The notes under the pieces were generated by a model. It saw nothing but the letters and a program-made list of their open reading frames with translations, searched no databases and was not told the origin of the DNA. Both the position numbers and the translations under genes were made by a program. Of a stretch of DNA of 64,000 nucleotides, positions 24,065 through 37,482 are shown one piece after another. Each line of letters opens with the position of its first letter. Within the stretch, counting starts at the first letter, position 1. The stretch is from Muscardinus avellanarius (Eukaryota > Chordata > Mammalia > Rodentia > Gliridae). Location of the stretch: the NCBI GenBank assembly GCA_963383645.1, contig OY726565.1, positions 35,817,529 to 35,881,528 on the forward strand. Direction: 5' to 3'.

Positions 24065-24305
24065 CAGGTTGAGTATCCCTTATCCAGGTTGGAGACAAAG
24101 TATTTCTGATTTTAGAAATTTTTTCCGTTTTTAGGATATTTTCATGTATGCACATAATATCCTATAGATAAAAACCAAGTCTAAACACAAAAGAATTGAT
24201 GTTTCATAGACACCTTATGTAAAGAGCTGCAGGTAATTTTAACACATTGTTTTTAGTGTATCTGAATTTTGACTGTGACCAGTCACATGAGGGAAGGAAT
24301 ATAAC
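24065..24305 (+). mobile_element. Tigger-like (pogo group) DNA transposon, 5' part
   Basis: Starts with the terminal inverted repeat 'caggttgagtatccctta', preceded by TA as expected for pogo-type insertion. Body matches the remembered non-autonomous consensus (aagtctaaacacaaaa, tttcatagacacctta). The element resumes at 30608 and ends at about 30684. No transposase frame. Confidence 0.75.
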
Positions 24306-24435
24306 TTTTCATGTTTTTTGTTGTTGTTGTTTGTTTTTTGGGGTTTTTTTGGTTTGTTTGTTTGTTTGTTTTTGGTGGTACTGGGGTTCCTGAAAACCCT
24401 TCTACCTCTGGGCTACACTCTCAGACCTATTTTAT
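24306..24435 (-). mobile_element. B1-dID SINE inside the Tigger element, ID half
   Basis: TTTG-rich tail on the plus strand, then 'ggtggtactggggttcctga' and 'ggctacactctcagacctat'. The other half is displaced to 30447-30590 by a 6-kb L1 insertion. Confidence 0.9.
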
Positions 24436-24711
24436 TTTATTTTATTTATTTTTTTAACAATTTTTTATTGAACATAAATAGTATACATTTACACTATATT
24501 TGGTGCCCTCTCCCACCAGCCCCCATTTTCTCTTCCCCCCTCCCACCAATGGTTGTCCAGGTTAACCATGTCTTATTCATAATTTTACACATGTTCAGGT
24601 GTAGACCCTCATTAATCAAGATCGGCCTTCCTCCTCTCCTATCTTACCATCCAAACTTAGCTAGTATTTCCCCTCTAATATCTGGAGTCCCACTGGTATC
24701 CTTTGTGTTTT

Positions 24712-27700
24712 CTAGTTTGGGCATATTAGAGGAAACATGTGTATCTTCTCCTTCTGTGCTTGGCTGATCTCACTTAACATAATGTTCTCCAGGGCTTTCC
24801 ATCTTCTTGCAAATGATATAATTTTGTTCTTCTTTATGGCTGAAGAGAATTCCATTGTGTGTATTTCCCACAGTTTTGCTATCCATTCATCTGTTGATGG
24901 TGATCTGGGTTGGTTCCATATTTTGGCTATTACAAATTGTGCTGCTATGAACATAGGTATGCATATGTTGCTGTAGTTCTCTGAATTCAACCCCTTTGGA
25001 AAGATACCGAGGAGTGGTATAGCTGGATCATATGGTGGATCTATTCCCACCTTTCTTAGGAATCTCCACACAGATCTCCATAGTGGCTGAACTAGTTTGC
25101 ACTCCCACCAACAGTGTAAAAGAGTTCCTCTTTCCCCACATCCTCGCCAGCATTTGTTGTTGTTTAATTTCTTTATGCTTGCTACTCTGACTGGGGTTAG
25201 ATGGAATCTCAGTGTAGTTTTGATTTGCATCTCCCTGATGGCCAGTGATGAAGAACATTTTTCATGTATCTATTAGCCCTTTGTATCTCTTCTTTTGTGA
25301 AGTGTCTATTTAGTTCATTTGCCCATTCCTTGATTGGGTTGTTTGTTTTGCTAGTGTAGAGTCTTTTGAGCTCTTTGTATACTCTGGATATTAGCCCCCT
25401 ATCAGAATGGTGGCTGGTAAAGATCCTTTCCCATTCTGTAGGCTTCCTCTTTAGGTTATTGATAGTTTCCTTTGATGAAAAGAAACATTTAGTTTGATGT
25501 TATCCCACTTGTTTATTCTTGCTTTAATTTCCTGAGCTTTGGAGGTTTTGTTGAGAAAGTTACTGCCTGTGCCAATATGTTGTAGTGTTGAACCTATGCT
25601 CTCCTCTACTAACTTCACAGTCTCAGGTCTAATATCTAAGTCTTTGATCCATCTTGAGTTGATTCCTGTGTTTGGTGAGATATAGGGGTTTAGATTCATC
25701 TTTTTACAAATGGTTAGCCAGTTCTCCCAGCACCATTTCTTAAAAAGGCTGTCTTTTCTCCAGCATATGAGTTTGGCCCCTTTGTCAAAGATTAATTGAC
25801 TGAAGATGTGTGGGTTTGTTTCTGTATCTTCTATTCTAATCCACTGGTCAGTATATCTGTTTTTGTGCCAGTACCATGCTGTTTTTACTACTATTGCTCT
25901 TTAGTATAGTTTGAAGTCTGGGATTGTAATGCCTCCTGCATGTTTCTTGTTATTGAGAATTGCTTTGGCTATTCTAGGTCTTTTCTTTCTCCATATGAAC
26001 TTCATGATTGATTTTTCTAGGTCTCTGAAGAATGTCACTGGTATTTTAATGGGAATTGCATTGAACCTATAGATCAGTTTTGGCAGAATGGCCATTTTGA
26101 TGATATTTATTCTGCCTATCCATGAGCATGGGAGATTTTTCCATCTTCCAAGGTCTTCTTCAGTTTCTTTCTTTAATGTTTTATAGTTTTTGTTGTAGAG
26201 GTCTTTTACATCTTGGGTTAGGTTTATTCCTAGGTATTTTATTGGTTTTGAGGTTATAGTGAATGGAATTGTTGTTTTTGTTTCTTTCATTGTGGATTCG
26301 TTGTTGGCATAAAGAAAGGCCACTGATTTCTTTAGGTTGATTTTGTAACTTGCGACTTTGCTGAATTTGTCAATCAGCTCTAGAAGTCTTTTGGTTGAGA
26401 TCTTTGGGTCTTCCAGATAAAGGATCATGTCATCTGCAAATAAGGATAATTTTACTTCCTCTCTTCCTATGTGGATTCCTTTGATTTCCTTCTCTTGTCT
26501 GATTGCTGCAGCAAGAGTCTCAAGGACTATATTGAAGAGGAGTGGTGATAGTGGGCATCCTTGTCTTGTTCCTGACTGAAGTGGAAATTCTTGCAGTTTT
26601 TCCCCATTCAATATAATGTTGGCTTTGGGTTTGCAGTATATTGCCTTGATGATGTTGAAGTACTTTCCTTCTATCCCAATTTTTTGCAGTGTTTTTAACA
26701 TAAATGGGTGTTGGATTTTGTCGAATGCTTTTTCAGCATCTATTGCTATGATGATATGGTTTTTGTTCTTGGTTCTATTTATGTGGTGAATAACATGTAC
26801 TGATTTGCGTATGTTGAACCAGCCTTGTTTTTCTGGGATGAAACCGACTTGGTCATGATGTATTATTCTCTTGATATAGTTTTGAATGCATATAGCTAGT
26901 ATTTTGTTTAGAATTTTTGCATCTATGTTCATTAAGGATATTGGTCTGTAGTTTTCCTTTCTTGAGGTATCTTTATTGGGTTTGGGGATCAATGTGATAC
27001 TGGCCTCATAGAAGGAATTTGGAAGAGTTCCATCTCTTTCAATTTCCTGAAACACGTTATGAAGTATTGGTATTAGTTGTTCACTGAAGGTTTTGTAGAA
27101 TTCAGCTGGGAACCCATCTGGGCCTGGGCTTTTCTTTGGTGGAAGAATTTTTATTGCCATTTCTATTTCTTTGGTTGTTATTGGTTGGTTTAGGCTTGCT
27201 ATGTCCTCTTGGTTGAGTGTAGGAAGGTTAACTGTGCTTAGAAATCTACCAATTTCATCCAGGTTTTCAAGTCTATTGGAGTATAAATTTTTAAAGTAGT
27301 TTCTGATAATATTTTGAATTTCTTCACTATCAGTGGTGATATCTCCTTTTTCATTTCTAATTTTGATAATTTGAGTTGATTCTCTTTTTCTTTTGGTTAG
27401 GTTGGCCAGGGGTTTATCAATTCTATTAATCTTTTTAAATAACCAACTTTTTGTTTTATTGATTCTTTGAATTGTTTTTTTGTTCTCTATTTCATTTATT
27501 TCTATTCTAATTTTGATGATTTCTTGTCTTCTGCTGGCTTTGGGAATAGACTGTTGCAGAATTTCTAGATCCTTGAGTTGTGTCATTAGGTTCTTTACTT
27601 GGTGGTTGGTTCTCCGTCCTTTTTATGTGGGCACTCAATGCAATAAACTTTCCTCTTAGTACTGCCTTCATGGTGTCCCATAGGTTTTGGTAGGTTGTGT

Positions 27701-28541
27701 CTCTGTTTTTGTTTGTTTCCATAAATTTCTTTATTTCTTCCCTAATTTCTGCTCTTGCCCATTCGTCATTCAATAGTGTATCATTCATTCTCCATGAATT
27801 TGAATACTTTCTTTCGAGTTTCCTGTTTTTGATTTCTACTTTTATTCTGTTGTGGTCTGAAAAGATGCATGGAATTATATTACATTTTTTGAATTTGCTG
27901 GTATTTGCTTTGTGTCCCAGAATGTGATCGATTTTGGAGAAGGTTCCATGGGCTGCTGAGAAGAAAGTGTATTCTGTAGTTCCTGGTTGAAATATTCTGA
28001 AAACGTCTATTAGGTCCATTTGGTTTATGGTTTCCTTTAGTTCTAAAGTGTCTTTACTCATCTTTTGCCTTGAAGATCGATCCAGTGGTGTGAGAGGCAT
28101 ATTAAAGTCTCCCAGAATTATTGTATTTGGGTCTACTTGGGATCTTATGTCCAGAAGGGTTTGTTTTACAAATGTGGTTGCACCCATATTTGGGGCATAA
28201 ATATTTACTATCATTATATCTTCTTGGTGTATTGTTCCTTTTAATAAAAGGAAGTGCCCTGATTTGTCTCTTTTGATGTGTTTTAGTTTAAAGTCTGTTT
28301 TGTTGGATATCAGGGTTGCTACCCCTGCTCTTTTTTGGTCACTGGTGGCATTGTATATCTTTTTCCATCCTTTCACCTTCAGCCTGTGAATGTCTTTGGC
28401 TGTGAGGTGAGTTTCTTGCAGACAGCATATATTTGGATTATGTTTCCTAATCCACATTGCCAGTCTATGTCTTTTGATTGGTGAGTTAAGTCCTTTGACA
28501 TTAAGAGATATTATTGAAATATGATTTTTGTTTTCTGCCAT
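24712..28541 (-). pseudogene. L1 ORF2 (endonuclease-reverse transcriptase), broken
   Basis: ORF2p is the endonuclease and reverse transcriptase that carries out target-primed reverse transcription. The first 344-codon block (28541-27507) holds the APE endonuclease with intact hallmarks: [21 protein letters not shown], and SDHN near its end. A frameshift near 27590 breaks the frame. The next block of 561 codons (27586-25901) holds the RT with [18 protein letters not shown] and the catalytic FADD. A stop follows FKLY at about 25901-25903. At least two more breaks lie between 25700 and 25230. The last block carries the C-terminal cysteine motif ([18 protein letters not shown]) and ends at 24712. 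Non-functional, but every domain is recognisable. Confidence 0.93.
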
Positions 28542-28586
28542 TTTGTGTTCTGTTTACTCTTGGGTGGTGTGATCTTTCTTCTTTAC

Positions 28587-29563
28587 TTAAATGGCCCACT
28601 TATTAACTTCCTCTCTTCTCTGATTCTGAAGTCTGCTTCTTATTTCTTCCTTATGGTTTATTTCTTTAAGAATTTTCTCTAGTGTTGGCTTTGAATTCAT
28701 GAATTTTTTGAGATTCTGTTTATCCTGAAAGACTTTGGTTTCCTCATTGATCTTGAATAGTAGTTTTGCTGGATAGATGAGCCTTGGTTGGAAGTTATTT
28801 TCTTCCAGGGTCTGAATCACGTCATACCAGTCTCTCCTAGCATTCCTGACCTGGGTTGTATAGTCTGGGGTGATTCTTAGTGTTTTGCCTCTATATGTCA
28901 CCCGTCCTTTTGTTCTCACTGCTTTTAAGATTCCTTCCTTGGCCTCTATGTTGGTCAATTTGGTTATTATGTGGCGTGGAGTGCTTTTCTTTGTTCCTGT
29001 CTCAGTGGAGTTCTGTATGCCTCCTGGACTTGAAGATTCAAGTCTCTTTCCATATTTGGAAAATTCTCTGAGATTATTTCCTTGAAGATATTACAGATGC
29101 CCTTGGTCTGTACCTCTATCCCTTCCTCAGTGCCTATTATCCGTAAATTAGGGCACTTCATATTATCCCATAATTGCTGGATGTTTAGGTTTTGTTGTTG
29201 TAAAGATTTCTGTATATCGCTGACTGTGTTTTCGGTTTGGGATGTACTGTCTTCTAATATTGATATTCTGTTTTCCATTTCATCTAATCTTCCAGAATTT
29301 CTTTTTATTGCTGTCTTCATTTTACTTATTTCCTCTTTCATTTCATTCCAGACCTCTTTCTGATTCTTTTTTAGTGTTTCTAATTCACCTTTAACCTCCT
29401 CTATATTTGTTTTAAATCCTTTCATCGTATTGAACATCAAGATTCTGAACTCCCCTTCTTGCATTTCTAGTAGGTCATTATTGGTGATTTCTGCTGTCTC
29501 TTCATAATTCCTGGTTCTTATATTTATAGCGTTCTCTGTCCTGTTTTTCTGATTTCTACCCAT
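28587..29563 (-). pseudogene. L1 ORF1 (RNA-binding chaperone), one frameshift
   Basis: ORF1p coats L1 RNA. The frame opens MGRNQKNRTEN at 29563, passes a long coiled-coil region (about residues 50-135, K/E-rich heptads) and enters the RRM (LRIIGTEEG). A frameshift near 28965 breaks it. The continuation at 28958-28587 holds the rest of the RRM and the C-terminal domain (ILKAVRTKGRVTYRGK ... VIQTLEENNFQPRLIYPAKL). Total length of about 320 residues is close to that usual for mammalian ORF1p. Confidence 0.92.
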
Positions 29564-30446
29564 CGTTTGTGAGTAATGTGCTTAGTCAAATCTTAATGTT
29601 AGGAGTTTAGGGGTATCGGCTAGTCAGCAGAGCCTTTCCAGTGTTGAGGGCGGGTGATGTGTGAGGAGCTAGGGTGATTGGTAAAGGAGTCAGATTAGGT
29701 AGAGGATATGTTTAGGTTGAGAAAGACTTTAAGTATGATAAGGTAATATCTTGCTAGGAATGAGAGAGAGTTAACTACTAGGACTCTTGTCGTTAGTAGA
29801 GTAATTATGGATATAAGAAATACTTTGAGTATTAAACCAGGAGGTATATTATGGGGAAAAGTTTTGGGGGAGAAAAGTATGTAGGTTAGTGTGGGAAGGT
29901 TTGTAAATAGGGGTGATGGAAGGAGCAGACAGACATAAAAAAAAGAATCCACACAAGATACCAAGACTATTATGTAATCCAAGAAAAAGGAAGGAAAACC
30001 AATCAAAGGAGGAGAATGAAAAAAGGAAGGAAAGAGGAAGAAAGGAAAAAAGAACAAGAATAAAATAAAAGGAACTAGCAGCTGTGTGAAATAAAAAAAT
30101 AAGGCAAACTATCCAATGTGTATATATAACAACAAGTTAAAGTAAAAGAAGTGTGGTTTAAAAGAAAAAAAAATAAAACAGCAATAACCATACCAGAAAA
30201 AAAGCACTGTAAAAGCAAAATAAAACAAAACATCCACATTAAAAGTAAAACAAACAGTCCTCCTTATTTACGCATATGGGGTCAGGTCCATATAATATGT
30301 ACATATCTGATTGCTTTGGTAGCTTTCAGAATACCATCAAATGTCTCTTAGTTTTCTTTGTACTCTATTTTTATCTTCTTAGGTCACTCTGCGTGTTTGG
30401 ACACCTTTCTCTCCTTTAGCTGCTTTAGTTTTATGTGTCCGGATGT

Positions 30447-30590
30447 CTCTCAGACCTATTTTATATTTTTATTTGGAAACAGGGTCTCTTAAGCCAGCAA
30501 GGCTGGCTTCAAACCTACCCGATCCTCGTGTCTCCACCTCCCAAGCGCGGGGATTACAAGCGTGCAGCAGCACGCCCAGCTCTCTCTTTC
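30447..30590 (-). mobile_element. B1 half of the SINE split by L1
   Basis: Continues from the duplicated 'ctctcagacctattttat' into 'ggaaacagggtctcttaagc', 'cgtgtctccacctcccaagc' and 'cagcacgcccagct'. Together with 24306-24435 it makes one complete SINE. Confidence 0.9.
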
Positions 30591-30607
30591 TCTCTCTCTC
30601 TTTTTTT

Positions 30608-30684
30608 TTTAATGTCATCACTCATAAAATTTGAATTTTGGATACTTTTAGGTTTCAGATTTTTTCTTAGGGATGTTCAATCTC
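30608..30684 (+). mobile_element. Tigger-like DNA transposon, 3' part
   Basis: 'tttgaattttggatactttt' and the closing inverted repeat 'ttagggatgttcaatct' pair with the opening repeat at 24065. Confidence 0.7.
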
Positions 30685-31872
<1,188 letters not shown>

Positions 31873-32050
31873 ATTCTTTCTTAAAAAATTTTATTGATGC
31901 AGTTTAGTCATACATCTTAATAGAGTTCAAGATGGTGAAGGCATAAATGCATACATCACCAAATTAGCCCTTAGCCAATTCCAATCCCATTCTCTCCCCT
32001 CCCTCCTTCTCATGTTTGGCTTAATGGTTGACTTTGATATGTTTGTCAAT
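31873..32050 (-). mobile_element. Old L1 3' end
   Basis: Plus strand reads 'aaattttattgatgcagttt', 'catacatcttaatagagttc' and a C-rich 'ctctcccctccctccttctc', the typical complement of an old rodent L1 3' UTR. The outer limit is uncertain. Confidence 0.5.
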
Positions 32051-32157
32051 GTAAATCATAAACATTAGAGAATTTCCCTCTAGACAAAGAAGGAGATACT
32101 ATAGATGAGCAAATAAGGCAACCTGTCTGAGGGGATGGGAGGGGTAAAGAGGGAAAT

Positions 32158-32892
<735 letters not shown>

Positions 32893-33097
32893 GATGCTCC
32901 AGAAGCCAAAGCTTAGGCTTTTAACCAAATTTGGGAAACAATTGTTTTGAAGCTTTCTCCAATAAATGACATGTCTCCCATGCTGTCTCCAAGCACTTTC
33001 TTTGGCTTTTCAACAACCTACCCAACTGCCTTGGCACAACCAGACTCTGAACATGTCAGCAATCTTTTTGAAAATTGTTTCTTTGGGGAAGCATATT
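32893..33097. other. Unassigned segment beside the PGGT1B copy
   Basis: Lies immediately 5' of the PGGT1B copy's start. An open plus-strand frame (32947-33270) runs through it into the old L1 tail. It resembles nothing I recognise and has no coding context. Confidence 0.35.
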
Positions 33098-33345
33098 CTT
33101 GTTTATATACTTTTATTGGCACAGTGCAATTATACATCAATGTGAAATTCAAAGTGATAGAAACATCCATATGCACATTACTTGACATAAAACTGCCCCC
33201 TTCCCATGCTTCTTTTTTCTCCCTTTCCAGTCATGTTAGTGAGATTGGTAAAGCCTGTGGATTTACATGAACATAATTTTATTTAAACTATTCTTTTTCT
33301 CAATACTTGACCCCTTCTACTTTCCTCCTCCAACCCCTTTTCACC
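33098..33345 (-). mobile_element. Old L1 3' UTR fragment
   Basis: 'cttttattggcacagtgcaa' and 'tatgcacattacttgacata' followed by a pyrimidine-rich stretch, the layout of other minus-strand L1 tails in this window. Confidence 0.5.
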
Positions 33346-33479
33346 ATTTTACTGTTTTCTCTTTTAATTTGACTAAAGTCTCTATTGTGGGAAAGAACAA
33401 GAAGAGTAACTGAAAAAAATTAGAGTACAAGTCAATCAAAAGGTCAAAAATATCTAATTTTCTTAAAGACAACTGCAAT

Positions 33480-33652
33480 TGAATACAGGGGCATTCTACC
33501 TCCAAGCTACACTCCAGCCCTATTTTATTTTTTATTTGGAAACAAGGTCTCACTAAGTTGCTGAGAGCCTAAGTGGCTAAGTCTGGCTTCAGACCTGCGT
33601 TCCTCTTGCCTCAGCCTCCCAAGTACTGGAATTACAGTCATGTGACTGTTGG
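33480..33652 (-). mobile_element. Old B1-dID SINE, 3' end missing
   Basis: ID half 'aggggcattctacctccaag', then 'aaacaaggtctcactaagtt' and 'tcagcctcccaagtactgga'. The terminal tail is replaced by other sequence. Confidence 0.8.
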
Positions 33653-35582
33653 AATTATTTGTTAATAAAAATTTATTTGCTTATTGAATTTAGAATGAAC
33701 TTCCATAGAAATAAGTACGTGTAGAGTGAAAAGGAAAAAGTAAGACCAGTGTACAAAATTAAAGAACTTAAGGATAATAAAATGCAATAGTATGCAATAT
33801 AAAACACTGACAGAGAATAAATTAAATTTTTGCCTTAATGAGAAAAATATTTGTACAGACATTTTGTCCACATTGAAATTTAACAAGCCATATAACATAA
33901 AAGAGATATTTGCAAGAACCAAAATGGTAACATTAAATTATATGTGACGTTTTCCCAGTAATATCTCCATGGAGAAAAGGATAAATTTTAGAAGTCTCCT
34001 GAAGGGAAAAGTAAATTTAGCCAAGTGAGATGAAAGGAAAACCATCAAAGGTTGTTTCTGATTTGCTTGCTTGAAGGCAGAAAAAATAGTGGGTGGGAAA
34101 AATGAGAAGAGGCACTGGGAAGTCATGTTTCCTTTCTTTTTTTTTTTTCACTTATGGACAGTCAGAAATACATCATTATTCATAAGATATCTGAGGGAAG
34201 AACAGGTCAAATCTGTAGGGCTAGGATTACTGTGAACCATGTACAATTGCAATTAAAGTGAATCAAATGATAGAAAATTACAAGCTTCATTTTAAATGAT
34301 TAAGTTTTAAAACATCTACTTAAAATATCAACTGTTAAAAATAAACATCCAGATTGGAGAATGTTAGAGAAAGAAGAGGATAGAGGAATATAGCGATAAC
34401 AATAATTACAAACTTTTTGTATAAAAAATAAAAACCAGAGTGCTAAAAATATTAAAATTGCTACAATTTAAGTTAGAATATTTTAAAGCAGAACAGTTGA
34501 GATTACTATTAATTAAGTTTGTTTCTAAATACCTTTTTAAAACAACAAAACACCAAAGGGGAGTAGGAGATTTAAAATATAATTGCTATCATCAAAAAAT
34601 AACTTCTTTCTTATTCATTAGAATTTTTCTTTAGACAAAAGACATTATACTTATTGGCCAGTATATAAGTTGTTTCTATTCTCTTGTCAATTTGCATTAT
34701 TTATCAGAGTTTTCTGTATAAGACCTTTTTAACTTATGGATTCTAGTTTGTATTAAATCTTATCATCTTAAAGTTTCCAAAGATCTGATAAATATTTTAT
34801 TACTTTACATTGAAAGCAACCTACTAAAATTGTTTTAAAATATTTTTTAGAGGTCTGGAAAGTGAGTTCTGTGATATTTTATAAATTTAGCCTTTTATGG
34901 TGGTCAACTTTATTAGATTGATAGGGGAAAACATTCTGACAATCCCTCTGGCACTGATTATGGATTTGATATGCTATATTTGTCAAATATTCCAATATTC
35001 CACACAAGTTATTAACAGTAGCTCAGAATGTAATATCCCTGCAGTACTGCTTCAGTGATTTTTTTCACATAAAGATTTTATGAACTTCAAAGTAAAACTG
35101 ATATATTATTGGCACTTTCTCCACATTAATGTAAGAATTTGAGGAGGGGAAATCATAAAAAAAATTTCGAATGTCATATTACAGTAGATAAAAATTGTAA
35201 GAACTGACAATCCTAAATATTAAAATTATTATAATCTGTTATTTGTTTATAAACTTAATAATGATCATTTTCATGCTTATACTTCTACATTTTTGTCTCT
35301 CCTGTCACTATCTTGTTTTATACCTAGGAAACTAAAATGTGAAGTGATTAGTCCAAGATCATTAATCAATTAATTCATTCATTCATTTGTGTTTAAATTG
35401 AACAAAGCATATTTTGCAAAGCAACTTGCTCAAGGCATGTAACTAAAAACATACCTCAGTGGATATGAAAGTTTATAATTTAATTATATACACAGAACAA
35501 TAGCTCCTCCTGCATAATAATTTAGCCATCTCACAAGAGTGGCTTACTCTGATAGAAAAAAAAAATGAGAGCCAATTTTGTG
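33653..35582. other. Single-copy AT-rich sequence
   Basis: No gene or repeat confidently recognised across about 1.9 kb. Confidence 0.45.
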
Positions 35583-36128
35583 TGCTTTTGTGAATAAGAG
35601 GATTGAACCCAGGGACATCCTACCTCCAAGATATACCTCCAGGCCTTCTTTATTTTTTTTAAGAGTATACTTTTAGTTTTATAATGTGAATCTGTTGGTG
35701 TATTATAGTCTCAATGTAAATCATGTTGACAGTGACATACATGTACACAGCACTCAGTGACCCCCCCATTTTCCCCCTTTCCAATACAGAGTACTGAGAT
35801 CAACTTTGGTATATTTGCACATGTACACATAGTGGATGGAATGATAGTATTTCCATTGATGAAGCTCAGTCTTTCACTTCCCTTTCTCTTAGACCACCTT
35901 CCTGGCTCCACTCTAGGATTTCTTCTCTGGAGTTCCTCTAGTATCCCAATTCGTCCTCAGCTTGTACATATTTGAGAAAACAAATGACCTCTCACCTTTT
36001 TTGACTGGCTATTTTGAAACATGGTCTTTATCTAGATTTCTGAGAGTCTAAGTTGTTGAAGCTAGTCCCAAATCTGAGATCCTCCTTTCTCAGCCTCCCA
36101 GGTACTAAAATTACAGGTTTTCAGCAGT
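35583..36128 (-). mobile_element. Old SINE split by an L1 tail
   Basis: The ID half ('ggattgaacccagggacatc ... ccaggcctt') lies at 35583-35660 and the B1 half ('ttgaaacatggtctttatct ... tcagcctcccaggtacta') at about 36000-36128. The 340 bp between are an old L1 3' end (35662-35996). Confidence 0.75.
35662..35996 (-). mobile_element. L1 3' end inserted in a SINE
   Basis: 'gtattatagtctcaatgtaa', 'acagtgacatacatgtacac', 'agcactcagtgac' and 'tttgcacatgtacacatagt' match the 3' UTR seen at 54.7 kb and 61.1 kb. A C-run and pyrimidine-rich DNA follow in the usual place. Confidence 0.75.
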
Positions 36129-36394
36129 GAGAGTCAATTCAATTTTAATTTTAATGGTGCCCCTGAGAAACTCTACTTGTAATGGCATTTCCTATATTAA
36201 AATTAATGTAAGGTAACAGTATTTTAGGAGCTGTACCCAATGATTCTAGGGTTTTCTCCATTGCTATTCTAAGGCAGAGTAGAAAGGTCTTAGGCAGCTC
36301 TTGTAGAAATTCCTTAACATGAGCTATGATCAAAAATAATTATTACAAAATTTTAGGATACAGGTTTTGTTTTTCAAATGCAAATTATTCATTT

Positions 36395-36762
36395 ATATTT
36401 ATTTTTACTGGTACATATTAATTATATAGAATAGTGGATTTTAGTGTAGCATATTTGTACATGAATATAACATAATTTGATAAATTTCATTATTTCCCTT
36501 ACTTTCCCCTCCTTCCTCCCCCGACCTACTTTTTCTGCACTAATGATATCTCTTCTACATTCATGATGTCTTCCATCCACCCCCAGCTTGCACATATGAA
36601 AGAAAACATACAATACTTATCGCTCTAAGTCCACCATATTTCATTTAACATGATGATCTCCAGTTCCATCCATTTTCCTGCAAATAATATAACTGTTTTT
36701 TATGATTGAATATATCATAAAGATATATATCTTAAATATATATCATAATGAATAGATCATAA

Positions 36763-36799
<37 letters not shown>

Positions 36800-36920
36800 A
36801 AATTTATCCATTCATCTGTTCACAGACACCTAGGATGATTCTATAACTTGGTTATTGTGAATTGTGCCTTGATAAGCACAAGATGTATGTATCTCTAAAA
36901 TATGCTGACTTTAATCTTTT
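36395..36920 (-). mobile_element. Old L1 3' fragment with an AT microsatellite
   Basis: 3' UTR part 'actggtacatattaattata', then the ORF2 C-terminal region as complement ('tgatgatctccagttccatc', 'tccattcatctgttcacaga', 'cttggttattgtgaattgtg'). A 'catatcataaagatatata' duplication and (TA)n at about 36768-36795 interrupt it. Confidence 0.7.
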
Positions 36921-37289
36921 GTACTTTTAATTTTCAATGCCCAAATTCTTGTCTTTCAACTCTTAATATTATAATTATTGATGCAGTAATTCTACATATA
37001 AATTAATAATCACATATATGATTATTCAATCACTAAAATGTCTATATATTATTTGATCACAAAAACTTTTATATATTTTCATTAGAGCATTTTAAATAAG
37101 GTAAAAATTATAATAGAGACTGGCTAAAAAATTAGAAGAGTACTAAACAATATAGTATTTTTGTGCAATTAAAATAATTTAAACACCTTTTTGTTACATT
37201 GAAAAATTCATAAAATGTAATAGTATAAGTGCAAAACAGGGCTACATAGTAAATATACAATGTGACTTAAGCCATGTTAAAATTTATAT
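36921..37289. other. Very AT-rich single-copy sequence
   Basis: No gene or repeat recognised. Confidence 0.5.
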
Positions 37290-37482
37290 GGATGGACAGT
37301 TGGGCACCTGTAATCCCAGTACTTGAGAGACTGAGATAGGAGAATCACAGGTTTGAGGCCAGCCTCAGCAATTTAGCTAGACTGTGTTTCAAAATTAAAA
37401 AAAGATATTAAAAGATCTGGAAGTGTAGCTAGGAGGTAGAATGCCCCTGAGTTCAATATCCTATACCTCCCCTCCCAAAATT
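37290..37482 (+). mobile_element. Old B1-dID SINE
   Basis: Left half 'gggcacctgtaatcccagta' and 'ggccagcctcagcaatttag', right half 'ggaagtgtagctaggaggta'. A-rich linker and a C-rich, tail-less end. Confidence 0.8.

Larger units (their letters stand above)
24436..30446 (-). mobile_element. L1 retrotransposon, about 6.0 kb, minus strand
   Basis: On the minus strand: partial 5' UTR (30446 to about 29564), ORF1 (29563-28587), ORF2 (28541 to about 24712), 3' UTR and an A-rich tail at about 24436-24460. An exact 18-bp target duplication 'ctctcagacctattttat' (24418-24435 and 30447-30464) splits a SINE precisely. Compared with the plus-strand L1 at 42-50 kb, whose 5' UTR is about 1.6 kb, this copy lacks roughly the first 0.7-0.8 kb of 5' UTR, so it is 5'-truncated in the promoter region. 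Both ORFs carry a small number of frameshifts or stops and cannot encode full proteins. The low lesion count and exact duplication make it one of the younger large insertions here. Confidence 0.95.
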
